A stretch of 64,000 nt of DNA, from the NCBI GenBank assembly GCA_963826695.1, contig CAWGXZ010000007.1, positions 118,494 to 182,493 of the forward strand, in the 5' to 3' direction. The translations under genes and the position numbers were made by a program. Below are positions 53,123 through 62,615 of the stretch, one piece after another (positions within the stretch are counted from its first letter, which is position 1; every line of letters begins with the position of its first letter). A model generated the notes under the pieces. That model had not been told where the DNA came from. It ran no database searches and worked only from the letters and a program-made list of their open reading frames with translations. Source of the stretch: CAWGXZ01 sp963826695 (GTDB taxonomy: Bacteria > Pseudomonadota > Gammaproteobacteria > Burkholderiales > Burkholderiaceae_C).

Positions 53123-53978
53123 GTCGAAGCGCCCCTGCCGCAGCCACTTCGTCGCCACCCACTTCTCGCCTTCGAGCACCGGGGCGCCGCCGTGCAGGCT
53201 TTGCGTCATCGGGTGCGGCCGGTCGTAGCTGAAGAAGACGGCATTGCCCTTGATCGGCGCGACGTCGAGCCGGATGTCGGGGAAGATGGTCGCGCCGCCG
53301 CGCTGCGGCGTGTTCAGGTACATGACCAGCGTGGCGACGCGCTGGCCGCCGCGCTTCAGGATCGCCGGCGTGCCCGACTGCAGCCGGGTCGAAATAGTCG
53401 TAATGCGGCTTGTATTCGGCACCCGGGCGGTAGCGCAGGATCTGCAGGCCCTCGCCGTTCTCGACCGGCCAGCTGCACAGCGCGGCGAGCCGCGCTTCGA
53501 TGCGCGCACAAAGCTCGTTCTCGCCGCGGCCGAAGAACATGCCTTCGCTGGTTCGCGCCTCGTGAACCTCGCTCGCACCGGTCGCCAGCTCGACGGTTTC
53601 GGAGCGCACCAGCCGTGCGCGGGCGATGTCGACCAGCTGGTCGCATTCGTCTGCCGACAGCAGCCCGCCGAAAACGATGACGCGCGGCACCTTGACGCTC
53701 GCCAGCACGTCGACCTCGCGGTCGCCGGCGGCAACCCGGGCGATACCGTCCTCGGGCAGCGGCTCGGGAACCAGCAGCGGCTGCGGCAGGCCGTGCTCGC
53801 GCGCATGGCGGCCGACGAAATCGCTGAGCGTTTCCTCGAGCGCGGCGATCGCCACGTCCTCGTCCCAACCGCTGCTGCGCATCGACTTCAGCACCGCCTC
53901 GTGCGAATGGCCGGCACTCGCCTGCTCGACGATCCACTGGCGCAACGCGGGCGTGATGACTTGGGCGAGTGCAGGCAT
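53120..53978 (-). pseudogene. Prolyl-4-hydroxylase-like 2OG-Fe(II) oxygenase, frameshifted
   Basis: About 285 residues when joined. The N-terminal 60 residues are helical, followed by the double-stranded beta helix: SEGMFFGRGENELCARIEAR, ILRYRPGAEYKPHYDYFDP with Fe ligands His192 and Asp194, then in the other frame RVATLVMYLNTPQRGGAT, GNAVFFSYD and the distal His region in MTQSLHGGAPV with KWVATKWLR. The frame changes near 53379-53385; removing one G gives DPAQSGTPAILKRGG. Hydroxylates prolyl or similar residues using 2-oxoglutarate. All ligands survive, so assembly error is likely. Its stop codon comes from the adjoining repeat. Confidence 0.83.
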
Positions 53979-54011
53979 GGAAAGATTCTGCCGCAGGCAC
54001 CGGCCCGGCCG

Positions 54012-55238
54012 CTACCGTGCTGTTGCCTCCTCGCGCCACAGCGGCCGCAGTGCCAGCCAGCCGAGCAGCGGGCCCACGGCGAGCAGCGGCAGCAACGTGG
54101 TGAGTGGAACGCGCGCCATCGCGCTGCCGAAGGCGGCCACGGTCCCTGCCGAGATCGAGAAGCCGATGCAGTTGGCCAGCGTCAACACGCTGCCGACCCA
54201 TTCGCGCGGCGCATTGCCGGCGCTCAGCGCGCTCAGCTGCGGCGAATCGCCCGAAACGGCCAGACCCCAGAGCAGCAGCCACGGCGCCCAAATGGCGAAC
54301 GGTGCATCGAGCAGCCAGGGCGCCGCCAATCCGCAGCCGGCGCCCGCCAGCAACAGCACGCCCGCTATATGGGCGCCGCCGAAGCGCCGCACCAGCTGGC
54401 CACCGCCGATGCAGCCGATCGCGCCCATGGCGATCACCGCGGCAACCCAGCCGTTCGCCGCCCCTTCCTCGGCCACCCGCCGCGCGACGACCAGCGGCAG
54501 CAGCAGGTAGAAGGCATAGAGCTCGGCCATGTGGCCGAAGTAGCCGAACGCCGACGCGCGCAGCCGCCGGTCGGTCCAGATCACCGCCAGCGCCCGCGGC
54601 GAGATGCGGCCACTGCGGCCGAGGTGGGGGCCGTCGGGCACCACCAGCCACATCAGCACGCCGCCGGCAGCGGCCAGCGCGCCGACCAGCAGCATCACGC
54701 TTTGCCACGGCCATTGCGCGCCGGCGGCGCGAAGCGCAAACGGCGCCGCCGTGCCCAGGATCAGCGCGCCGACCAGGACACCGAGCGCGGCGCCGAGGCC
54801 CTGCGCGTACCAGCCCGACGCGATCTTCATGCCGACCGGGTAGATGCCCGCGAGGCAGACGCCGGTGAGGAAGCGCAGCGCCAGCAGCGACGCCAGCTGC
54901 GGCGGCAGGAAGGCCGTCGCGACCGCAAGCGCTGCGCCGAGCAGCGAACAGACGAGGAAGACGCGCGCCGGCGCGAAGCGGTCGGCGATCGCAAGCACCG
55001 CGAACACCAGCGTTCCGGCAATGAAGCCGAGCTGCAGCCCGGCGGTCAGCCAACCGGCGGCGGCATCGGGCAGCGACGCGGCGCGCTGCAGGTCGGGCAG
55101 CACGGCGTTGATGGCAAACCAGAGCGACGTGCCGGCGAACTGCGAAATCGCAATCGCCGGCAGGATGTGCCACGGAACCGGACGCCCGCCTGGCCCGGCA
55201 TTCGCCAGCGCGGCGTCGCGCCTGGCGGCTTCAGGCAC
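54012..55238 (-). CDS. MFS transporter
   Basis: 408 residues from GTG 55238, which overlaps the yaaA stop by 8 bases; a start 12 codons earlier is possible. Twelve hydrophobic helices. The N-half has WLTAGLQLGFIAGTLVFA and the loop ADRFAPARVFLV in the place of the MFS signature; LRFLTGVCLAGIYPVGMKIASGWY is typical of the sugar/metabolite-type MFS. The substrate is unknown. Expression is probably coupled to yaaA. The C-terminal end is short and basic. Confidence 0.88.
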   Translation of the reverse strand: MPEAARRDAALANAGPGGRPVPWHILPAIAISQFAGTSLWFAINAVLPDLQRAASLPDAAAGWLTAGLQLGFIAGTLVFAVLAIADRFAPARVFLVCSLLGAALAVATAFLPPQLASLLALRFLTGVCLAGIYPVGMKIASGWYAQGLGAALGVLVGALILGTAAPFALRAAGAQWPWQSVMLLVGALAAAGGVLMWLVVPDGPHLGRSGRISPRALAVIWTDRRLRASAFGYFGHMAELYAFYLLLPLVVARRVAEEGAANGWVAAVIAMGAIGCIGGGQLVRRFGGAHIAGVLLLAGAGCGLAAPWLLDAPFAIWAPWLLLWGLAVSGDSPQLSALSAGNAPREWVGSVLTLANCIGFSISAGTVAAFGSAMARVPLTTLLPLLAVGPLLGWLALRPLWREEATAR

Positions 55239-56002
55239 GGCGGCGGAACACCAGCCGCTCGGGCGTCGACGCATCGGCTGTGAAGCGATAGCCCTCGCCC
55301 GTGAACCGCTGCAGTGCGCCGGGCGTGGCGGCGCGCTCGATCACGGCATGGCGCGCCATCAGCCCACGCGCCCGCTTGGCATGGATGCCGACCACGCGCC
55401 ATTCGTCCCTCTGCCAGTCCTCGAACACGCACTCGACGATGGGCGCCTTCAGTGCCGCCCGGTCGACGGCCCTGAAGTACTCCTGCGACGCCAGATTGAC
55501 GATCACCGGCGAGGCATCGGACGCGAGCCGGCGCGCGAGGTGCCGGGCAATCGTGTCGCCCCAGAACTGATAGAGGTTGCGGCCGCGCGCGGTGGCGAGC
55601 GCGGTGCCCATTTCGAGGCGGTAGGGCTGCAGCGCGTCGAGCGGACGCAGCACGCCGTAGAGCCCGGACAGGATGGCAATGTGGTCGTGCGCCCAGGCCA
55701 GGTCGTCGTCGCTCAGCGTCGCGGCGCCGAAGCCCGCGTAGACGTCGCCGTTGAAAGCCAGGATCGCCGGCTTGCTGTTGCGCGCGGTGTGGCGCGGCCG
55801 CCAGTCGCGAAAGCGCGCAGCGTTGAGCTCGCCGAGCGCCGGCGAAATCGACATCGCCTCGGAAAGCTGCTGACGCCGTGCGCTGGCGCAGCAGATCGAC
55901 CAGCTCGGCCGTGCGCGCAGGAAACGGCGCTTTGCCCCGGCTCGCCAGCCTGGGCGGCATGGCAGGGTCGAGCGACTTGGCGGGAGAAAGCAGGAACAGC
56001 AT
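55231..56002 (-). pseudogene. yaaA: YaaA family (peroxide stress), frameshifted in this sequence
   Basis: About 257 residues when joined. First frame: MLFLLSPAKSLDPAMPP through ELVDLLRQRTA. Second frame from about 55870: QQLSEAMSISPALGELNAAR, then ILAFNGDVYAGFGA, ILSGLYGVLRPLD, and NLYQFWGDTIARHLA to the stop at 55231. One extra base near 55870-55876 separates them (QRTA-QQLSEAM). YaaA binds DNA and lowers free iron to protect against peroxide. The sequence is otherwise complete, so I read it as an assembly error. It is followed by the overlapping MFS gene. Confidence 0.88.
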
Positions 56003-56026
56003 CGCCGGCCCGTGCGGCGCGGCGGC

Positions 56027-56203
56027 TCAGCGCCCGGGAGGGGCCGTCTGCGCAGTGGTCGCCACGGCAGCCGGTGCAGCCGCGGCGGTGGCATCGGCCG
56101 CAGGTGCCGACGCGGTGGTCGCGACCTCGACCGGCTGGCATGCGACGACGCCGAGCGCGCATGCGGCAAAAAACGTGAAAAGGGCGGACTTCGGCGTGAA
56201 CAT
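56027..56203 (-). CDS. Small lipoprotein of unknown function
   Basis: 58 residues. Signal MFTPKSALFTFFAACALGVVAC with a lipobox ending VVAC, so Cys22 would be lipidated. The mature part is only 37 residues and almost wholly Ala, Thr, Val and Pro. No family is recognised. It lies 24 bases upstream of yaaA on the same strand. The ribosome site is weak, and the call rests on the signal peptide. Confidence 0.55.
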   Translation of the reverse strand: MFTPKSALFTFFAACALGVVACQPVEVATTASAPAADATAAAAPAAVATTAQTAPPGR

Positions 56204-56335
56204 GGAGATTCTTTGTTGTTGTTCGGGTTTGTGCGGAGTGAATTGTCCCGCCCGGCATGCCGCGCCGGGGGGCTATCGCTGCCCTTCGTTGCGCGGCAGC
56301 GACGCTGCAGCACCCCCGCGCTTCATGCGCGACGT

Positions 56336-59300
56336 TCAGTGGAAGTTGCGGCTGCGGCTTTCCAGCCCGCGCAGCAGCGGCGTGTGATCGACCATGCGCC
56401 TGGCCACCAGGTGCATCACCGCCTGGTCGCCCGGCCCGTCGCGCTGCCAGGTGCCGTAGACGGTCAGCAGCGTTGCACCGAGCAGCGGCTGCCGCTCGGA
56501 TTCGACCACCGACGGCCAGACGATGACGTTGACCGTGCCGGTGTCGTCCTCGAGGGTGACGAACATCGTGCCGCGGGCGGTTTCCGGCCGCTGGCGGTGC
56601 GTCACCAGGCCGCTGGCGCGTGCCAGGCGGCCGTCGGGATAGGTGCGCAGCACGGCCGCGGGCTGCACGCGGTATTTGCTCAGTTCCTCGCGCAGCAGCG
56701 CCAGCGGATGGGTGTTCAGCGTCAGCCCGAAGGCGCGGTAGTCGGCGAGGGTTTCGTCGGCTTCGGCCGGCGGATCGAGCACCACCGCGGCTTCGTCGGA
56801 GCGCATGTCGCGCAGCAGCGGGGTCGGCCGGGTGTCGACGCCGCCGACGGCCCAGGCGGCCTGGTGCCGGTGGCCGACCAGGTTGCGCAGCGCGTCGGCG
56901 CCGGCGAGCAGTTGCAGATCGCGCGCGTCGAGCCGGGCGCGGCGCGCCAGGTCCTCGGCGGTGGTGAACGGCCCGTCCCGGCGGGCCTGGACGATGCGTT
57001 CGGCGGCGGCCTGGCCGAAGCCGCCGATGCGGCTGAAACCGAGCCGCACCGGATGCAGCGCGGGCGGCAGCTGCGGCGGAGTGGCATCGCTGCCCGTTTC
57101 GAGCCGCGTCTCCCAGTCGCTCAGCTTCACGTCGACCGGCCGCACCTCGACGCCGTGCTCGCGCGCATCGCGCACCAGTTGCGCCGGGGCGTAGAAGCCC
57201 ATCGGCTGGCTGTTCAGCAGCCCGGCGAGAAAGGCGTCCGGGTGGTGGCACTTGATCCACAGGCTGACATAGACCAGCAGCGCGAAGCTCGCCGCATGGC
57301 TTTCCGGGAAGCCGTATTCGCCGAAACCTTCGATCTGCTTGAAGATGCCCTCGGCGAACTCGGGCGCGTAGCCCTTCTCGATCATCCGGCCCACCAGCCG
57401 CTGGTGGAACGGCGCCAGGCCGCCCTTGCGCTTCCACGCCGCCATGGCGCGGCGCAGCCGGTCGGCCTCGCCGGGGGTGAAATCGGCGGCCAGCACCGCC
57501 AGCTGCATCACCTGCTCCTGGAAGATCGGCACGCCGAGCGTTCGCGCCAGCGCGGTCCGGACCTCGTCGCTCGGAAAGACCACCGGCTCGGCACCCGTGC
57601 GCCGCTGCAGGTACGGATGCACCATGCCGCCCTGGATCGGCCCCGGCCGCACGATCGCGACCTCGATCACCAGGTCGTAGAACTCGCGCGGCTGCAGCCG
57701 CGGCAGCATGTTCATCTGCGCCCGGCTTTCGATCTGGAACACGCCGACGGTGTCGGCACGCGAGGCCATCGCGTAGCTGGCGGCGTCCTCGGGCGGAACG
57801 TCCTGCAGCTCGAAGCGCGCCAGGCCCTGCTTCTCGGCAATGAAGTCGAGCGAGCGGCGGATCGCGCTCAGCATGCCGAGCGCCAGCAGGTCGACCTTGA
57901 GCAGGCCGAGCGCGTCGAGGTCGTCCTTGTCCCACTGGATGACGCTGCGGCCGTCCATGGCGGCGTTCTCGACCGGCACCAGCAGGGCGATCTGCTCGCG
58001 CGCGATGACGAAGCCGCCCGGGTGCTGGCTGAGGTGCCGCGGAAAGCCGATCAGCTGCTGCGTCAGCGCCATCCACTGCCGCACCAGCGGTGCGTCGGGG
58101 TCGAAGCCGTTCTCGCGCATGCGCTCGGCGTCGATGGCCCGGCCGTCGAACCAGTGCTGGCTCTTGGCCACCGCGTCGATGCGCTGGAGGTCGATGCCGA
58201 GCGCCCGGCCGACATCGCGCAGGGCGCTGCGCGGCCGGTAGCTGATGACCACCGCCGTCAGCGCCGCGCGGTGCCGGCCGTACTTGCGGTAGACGTACTG
58301 GATCACCTCCTCGCGGCGCTGGTGCTCGAAGTCGATGTCGATGTCGGGCGGCTCGTTGCGCTCGGCGCTGATGAAGCGCTCGAACAGCACGTTCATCCGC
58401 GCCGGGTCGACCTCGGTGACGTGCAGGCAGTAGCAGACCGCCGAATTGGCCGCGCTGCCGCGGCCCTGGCAGAGGATGCCCTGCCCGCGCGCCCAGGCGA
58501 CGATGTCGGCGACGGTGAGGAAATACGGCTCGTATTTCAGCTGCGCGATCAGCGCCAGCTCGTGCTCGATCTGCGCGCGCACGGGGGCCGGCGTGCCCGC
58601 GGGAAAGCGCCCGGGCGGATAGCGGCGAAGGGCACCCTGCTCGGTCAGCGCGCGCAGATGGCTGGCTGGCGTGGCCCCTGGCGGGACGATCTCCTCCGGG
58701 TACTCGTAGCGCAGCTCGTCGAGCGAGAAGCTGCAGCGCCCGGCGAAGGCCAGCGTCTGCTCCAGCCACTCGGGCGCGTAAAGCGCCGCCAGCCGGGCGC
58801 GCGAGCGCAGGTGCTGCTCGGCGTTGGGCGCGAGGCGCAGGCCGCATTCGGCGACCGGGCGCGCCAGCCGGGTGGCGGTGAGCGTGTCCTGCAGCGCCTT
58901 GCGCGAGCGCAGGTGCATCAGCACGTCGCCGGCCGCCACCAGCGGCAGACCGGTGTGGTGCTGCACCTGCAGCAGCCGGTCGAGGTGGTCGTCGTCGCCG
59001 GCGCGGTGCAGCAGCTCGACGGCGATGCCGGCACGATCGCCGAACCAGGTTTTCAGCCACATCGCGTGGGCGAAGACCTGCTCGAACGGTTGATCGGCGC
59101 CCGGCACCAGCAGCGCCAGGCAGTCGGGCAGGCCGGCGAGGAACGGCGCGTTCGGCACCCGGCCTTCGATGTCGCTGGGGTGCGCGAGGTAGGCGCCCTT
59201 CTCGGCACGACGGCGCGCGACGGTGATCCACTGCGACAGGTTGCCGTAGCCGCGGCGGGTTTGCGCCAGCAGCACCAGGCGGGCGTGCGGCGCGGCGGTG

Positions 59301-59563
59301 TCGCCGCCCGCTGCGGCAACCGGCGTCGCGTCGGCCGACAGCGTCAACTGCATCTCGCAGCCGACGATCAGGTGCAGCCCGCAGCCCTTGGCCTCGGCAT
59401 GCGCGCGCACCACGCCGGCGAGCGAGCATTCGTCGGTGATGGCGAGCGCGCTGTAGCCGAGCTGCAGCGCGCGCTCGACCAGCTCCTCCGGGTGCGAGGC
59501 ACCGGTGAGGAAGCTGAAGTTGCTGCGGCAGTGGAGTTCGGCGTAAGCAGGCGGCGCCGTCAT
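56336..59563 (-). CDS. dnaE2: Error-prone DNA polymerase DnaE2
   Basis: 1075 residues, the usual length for DnaE2 (shorter than the 1184-residue DnaE here). PHP domain YAELHCRSNFSFLTGASHPEEL, polymerase core with GRGSAANSAVCYCL and PPDIDIDFEHQRREEVIQYV, and a C-terminal OB domain (GTMFVTLEDDTGTVNVIVWP). DnaE2 copies past DNA damage during SOS, normally with ImuA and ImuB encoded just upstream. Those two genes are not here: an unrelated methyltransferase precedes it after 88 bases. A perfect LexA box lies four bases before the ATG, so SOS control is retained. Confidence 0.95.
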   Translation of the reverse strand: MTAPPAYAELHCRSNFSFLTGASHPEELVERALQLGYSALAITDECSLAGVVRAHAEAKGCGLHLIVGCEMQLTLSADATPVAAAGGDTAAPHARLVLLAQTRRGYGNLSQWITVARRRAEKGAYLAHPSDIEGRVPNAPFLAGLPDCLALLVPGADQPFEQVFAHAMWLKTWFGDRAGIAVELLHRAGDDDHLDRLLQVQHHTGLPLVAAGDVLMHLRSRKALQDTLTATRLARPVAECGLRLAPNAEQHLRSRARLAALYAPEWLEQTLAFAGRCSFSLDELRYEYPEEIVPPGATPASHLRALTEQGALRRYPPGRFPAGTPAPVRAQIEHELALIAQLKYEPYFLTVADIVAWARGQGILCQGRGSAANSAVCYCLHVTEVDPARMNVLFERFISAERNEPPDIDIDFEHQRREEVIQYVYRKYGRHRAALTAVVISYRPRSALRDVGRALGIDLQRIDAVAKSQHWFDGRAIDAERMRENGFDPDAPLVRQWMALTQQLIGFPRHLSQHPGGFVIAREQIALLVPVENAAMDGRSVIQWDKDDLDALGLLKVDLLALGMLSAIRRSLDFIAEKQGLARFELQDVPPEDAASYAMASRADTVGVFQIESRAQMNMLPRLQPREFYDLVIEVAIVRPGPIQGGMVHPYLQRRTGAEPVVFPSDEVRTALARTLGVPIFQEQVMQLAVLAADFTPGEADRLRRAMAAWKRKGGLAPFHQRLVGRMIEKGYAPEFAEGIFKQIEGFGEYGFPESHAASFALLVYVSLWIKCHHPDAFLAGLLNSQPMGFYAPAQLVRDAREHGVEVRPVDVKLSDWETRLETGSDATPPQLPPALHPVRLGFSRIGGFGQAAAERIVQARRDGPFTTAEDLARRARLDARDLQLLAGADALRNLVGHRHQAAWAVGGVDTRPTPLLRDMRSDEAAVVLDPPAEADETLADYRAFGLTLNTHPLALLREELSKYRVQPAAVLRTYPDGRLARASGLVTHRQRPETARGTMFVTLEDDTGTVNVIVWPSVVESERQPLLGATLLTVYGTWQRDGPGDQAVMHLVARRMVDHTPLLRGLESRSRNFH

Positions 59564-59567
59564 GGGG

Positions 59568-59583
59568 CTGTATTTTCATACAG
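59568..59583 (-). promoter_or_regulatory. LexA (SOS) box of dnaE2
   Basis: CTGTATTTTCATACAG on the plus strand, a perfect CTGT-N8-ACAG palindrome, four bases from the dnaE2 ATG. LexA there would block both promoter escape and translation start. Confidence 0.85.
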
Positions 59584-59651
59584 TATTAACGGTGTGCGAC
59601 CCATCTCCTCTTGGACGGCCCCTCCTGGCCGCCTGATTCGGAATTCCCCCT

Positions 59652-60395
59652 TCAGGGCGCCTTGCGGAAGACGATCAGGTGCTGCCAGGGCAGCCGGTCG
59701 ACCGTGCGCTCCCAGACCAGCGGATGGACCTCGGCTTCGCGGCGCACCTGGGCCTCGCTCATCTTGTGCAGCGGCTTGATCGGCACCCGCGGATCCTCGG
59801 CGCGGTACTCGACGAATGCGACCCGCCCACCCGGCTTGAGCGCGCGCACGATGCTGGCGAGCACCTCGTGCGGCCAGGCGAGCTCGTGGTAGACGTCGAC
59901 CATGATCGCCAGGTCGACCGAGGCGGGCGGCAGCCGGGCATCGTCGCTCGCAGCGAGCGACACCTCGATCGGCGCGTCGCCGGGCCGGCGCGGCAGCTTC
60001 CGAAGCAGGCGCACCATTTCCGGCTGGACGTCGACCGCCAGCACCCTGCCACTGGCGCCGACCGCCGCCGCCAGCCGCCGCGACAGGTAGCCGGTGCCGG
60101 CGCCGACATCGGCGACCACCAAGCCTGGCCGCAGGTCGAGCGACTGCAGCAGCAGGTCGGTGCGCTCCTCGCGCTCGCGCTCTTCGCGCTCGAGCCAGGC
60201 CGCCCCCTGCCAGCCCATCACCCCGGAGATCTCGCGCCCCATGTAGCGCTTGCCGATGCCGTCGCGGCTGGCCGGTGCGGCCTCGTAGCGAGGCGCCGGG
60301 GCCTCTGCAGAGATCGGCGCGTGCAGGGCGAACAGGGCAGCGGCGGCGAGCAGAAGCACGGCGGCACGCGAGGGGGCAGGAAAGATCGTGTTCAT
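59652..60395 (-). CDS. Exported class I SAM-dependent methyltransferase
   Basis: 247 residues. A signal peptide (MNTIFPAPSRAAVLLLAAAALFALHAPISAEA...) is followed by a Rossmann methyltransferase: motif I VVADVGAGTGYLSRRLA, acidic VLAVDVQ, then LAIMVDVYHELAWPHEVL and LKPGGRVAFVEY. Such periplasmic methyltransferase-like proteins occur in proteobacteria; substrate and source of SAM outside the cytoplasm are unclear. The N-terminal part contains the charged EREEREREERTD stretch. The IS element begins only 42 bases before its ATG and has probably replaced its promoter. Confidence 0.83.
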   Translation of the reverse strand: MNTIFPAPSRAAVLLLAAAALFALHAPISAEAPAPRYEAAPASRDGIGKRYMGREISGVMGWQGAAWLEREEREREERTDLLLQSLDLRPGLVVADVGAGTGYLSRRLAAAVGASGRVLAVDVQPEMVRLLRKLPRRPGDAPIEVSLAASDDARLPPASVDLAIMVDVYHELAWPHEVLASIVRALKPGGRVAFVEYRAEDPRVPIKPLHKMSEAQVRREAEVHPLVWERTVDRLPWQHLIVFRKAP

Positions 60396-60437
60396 GCGGG
60401 CCTGAGTCGTTTGCCTACGGATGCGTTCAACCGGCCG

Positions 60438-61759
60438 CTGTTGAAATTCCCCCGTCGAGCACGAGCCTCTGCGTTTTCATGAGTTCGCTGATCGTCAATT
60501 TCCGCGCTGTGTCCGCCGAGAGCGGTCGAAGCGGCGATGCGGGGCGGGGTTTCGATGGTTCCAGGCAGTCATTTCGACCTTCTGCCCGTTCATTACGCGC
60601 TCTGCGGACGCACTTGTGCCAAGTTGCGCAGTCGCGTGAGGTTGTAGGCGGCCATCGTCAACGTCAGGAGCTGGTCGACCTTGTCGAGTCCGGTGACCAT
60701 CACCTGGCGGATCGGGCCGATCAGCTTGCCCCAGCCGAAGCACTGCTCGATGCACTTTCGCTTGCGCTGGCTGATCTCGTAGCCGACGTGCCTGGTCGTG
60801 CGTGCGTCGATGGCGCTGCCGCCGCTTCGGGCTGTGTTCTGCGCGACGTGCGGGGTGACTTTGATGTCGCGACAGGCCTGGACGAAGCCCTTGGTGTCGT
60901 AAGCCTTGTCAGCGCCGACGGTGACGCGCTTGCCCGGCTTGGCCACATTGGCGAGCATCTGCGCAGCCACATCGCGCTCGGCCGTGCCGCCCGAGATGCT
61001 GGCCTGCACGTCGACCACCAAGCCGTGGCGGTTGTCGGTCAGCACATGGCCCAGGTAGCTCGGCAGCGCAGGCGCCGCATTGCTCTTGCGGTACAGCCGC
61101 GCCTCGGGATCGCTCGTGGACTGGTGCGTGTCGTTGCTGCGCGGCTCGCCACGCCAGTCCTCGGGCGGGCGGCCGTCGTCAGAGCCGTCCTTGCGCCGCA
61201 TGCTCTTGTGGCTGGCCCAGGCCTGGATCAGCGTGCCGTCGACGCTGAAGTGCTCGTCCGAGAGCAGCCCACGCTTGCCGGCCATCTCCACCGTGGCGTT
61301 GAACAGATCAGTCACCGCATCAAACTCGATGAGTCGGTCTCGGTTCTTGCTGAACACGGAGTGGTTCCACACGGTGTCGTCGATGGCCAGGCCGACGAAC
61401 CAGCGAAACAGCAGGTTGTAGGTGATCTGCTCGACGAGTTGGCGCTCGCTGCGAACGCTGTACAGCACCTGCAGCAGCATGGCGCGCATGAGCTTCTCGG
61501 GCGCGATGCTGGGGCGACCTCCCTTGATGTCCGCTTCGTACATGGCCGAGAACTTCGCATCCATCTTGGCCAATGCGCCGTTGACCCATTCCCGAATCGG
61601 TCGCAGCGGGTGATCGGACGGAACAAATTCCTCCAGCTTCACCGTCGTGAACAGGCTCTCGCTGTAGCTGTCAATTCCTCGCATCGGCGGCTCACTCCTC
61701 GTTCATCTCAAGAGCAATGTCCATCAATCGGCGGGCCCGGGAGAGCGGTATTTCAACAG
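60438..61759 (-). mobile_element. IS5-like insertion sequence, copy 1
   Basis: About 1.32 kb, one transposase gene. The ends are inverted: CTGTTGAAATTCC at the left and, in reverse complement, CTGTTGAAATACC at the right. Copy 2 (62681 on) is colinear with it base for base in length. No target duplication is visible: the left flank reads GGCCG and the right flank CCTCTAG. The flanks therefore may not come from one insertion event. Confidence 0.88.
60593..61684 (-). CDS. IS5-family transposase, copy 1
   Basis: 363 residues. N-terminal DUF772-type domain (residues about 15-130, with HPLRPIREWVNGALAKM and LLQVLYSVRSERQLVEQI), then the DDE catalytic domain with Asp149 (FSVDGTLIQAWAS), Asp259 (GADKAYDTKGF) and Glu313 (CIEQCFGWGK). 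Frame and catalytic residues are complete, so it should be active. Differs from copy 2 at residue 191 (Ser versus Thr). GAGGAG lies upstream of the ATG. Assignment between IS5 and the related IS1182 group is by recall of motifs. Confidence 0.9.
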   Translation of the reverse strand: MRGIDSYSESLFTTVKLEEFVPSDHPLRPIREWVNGALAKMDAKFSAMYEADIKGGRPSIAPEKLMRAMLLQVLYSVRSERQLVEQITYNLLFRWFVGLAIDDTVWNHSVFSKNRDRLIEFDAVTDLFNATVEMAGKRGLLSDEHFSVDGTLIQAWASHKSMRRKDGSDDGRPPEDWRGEPRSNDTHQSTSDPEARLYRKSNAAPALPSYLGHVLTDNRHGLVVDVQASISGGTAERDVAAQMLANVAKPGKRVTVGADKAYDTKGFVQACRDIKVTPHVAQNTARSGGSAIDARTTRHVGYEISQRKRKCIEQCFGWGKLIGPIRQVMVTGLDKVDQLLTLTMAAYNLTRLRNLAQVRPQSA

Positions 61760-61762
61760 CCT

Positions 61763-62587
61763 CTAGCCTGCAGAAGGTGGGTGGATGACTGATGAATACC
61801 GCTTGAAGGCGCGCTGGAAGCTCTGGTCGCAGGCGCGGTGGCGACGAACGACGCCCAGGCGCGGATCGGTGGAGAGGTGGTCCTGCGAGAAGACCCAGAA
61901 CCACGCCCAGGAAGCACCCGCCCGCGGGTACTTGCGGTCCAGCGCATCGGGAAGGAAGACGCCGCCCTGCCCTGCCTGTGCGTCCGCCGCCCAGACGAGC
62001 CGGGCGCGCCCGATCTGCTCGCGCAGCCCCGGCAGCAACGTAGCGGGCAGCATCACCGCACGGTCCTTGCCGCCCTTGCCCTCGCGCACGACGATCGTCC
62101 GGTGCTCGAAATCGACATCCTTGACGCGAAGCTGCAGGCCTTCGGCGATGCGCATGCCGGTGCCGTAGAGCAGCTGCGCGAACAGTCGATGCTCACCGCT
62201 GAGCGCCGCCAGGACCGCGGCCACTTCGCCGACCGACAGCACCACCGGAAGGCGCACACGGGTTTTCGGGCGGCCGATCTCGTTCAGCCAAGGCAGATCG
62301 ACGCCGAGCACCTTCTGGTACAGGAACAACAGCGCCGAAAGCGCCTGCTTGTGCGTCGAGACGGCGACTCGCCGCTCGCCGGCAAGCCAGGCGAGGAATG
62401 CCTCCACCTCCGGCGCGCCCATCTCCGCGGGGTGCCTCATCTTGTGGAAGCGGACGTACGCCCGCGTCCAATGGACGTAGGCCTCCTCCGTCCGTATGCT
62501 GTAGTGCAGGTAGCGGATGCGCTCGCGAATCTGGTCGAGCAGCCTTGGGGCGCGCAAGAGAGGCAACGGACCGCTGCTGCTTTTCAT
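61763..62587 (-). pseudogene. intI: Integron integrase IntI, truncated at the C-terminus
   Basis: 274 residues remain of about 337. The sequence strongly resembles class 1 IntI from memory: LDQIRERIRYLHYSIRTEEAY, LPWLNEIGRP, GEHRLFAQLLYGTGMRIAEG with catalytic Arg146, EGKGGKDRA with Lys171, and the integron-specific insert ALDRKYPRAGASWAWFWVF. Homology ends at FKR (residue 263). The following 11 residues are foreign, and the HxxR, second His and catalytic Tyr (277, 280, 303, 312 in IntI1) are lost, so it cannot recombine. A LexA box precedes it. IS copies lie on both sides. Confidence 0.9.
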
Positions 62588-62599
62588 GGCTGTTTAGTA

Positions 62600-62615
62600 C
62601 TGTATGGGCATACAG
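62600..62615 (-). promoter_or_regulatory. LexA (SOS) box of the truncated intI
   Basis: CTGTATGGGCATACAG, a perfect CTGT-N8-ACAG palindrome, 12 bases before the intI ATG. SOS control of integron integrases is established for class 1 and Vibrio integrons. Confidence 0.85.

Noticed and set aside
56012..59779. 1255-codon open frame on the plus strand opposite dnaE2
   Set aside because: Same effect of codon bias; no recognisable protein, and it spans two real minus-strand genes.
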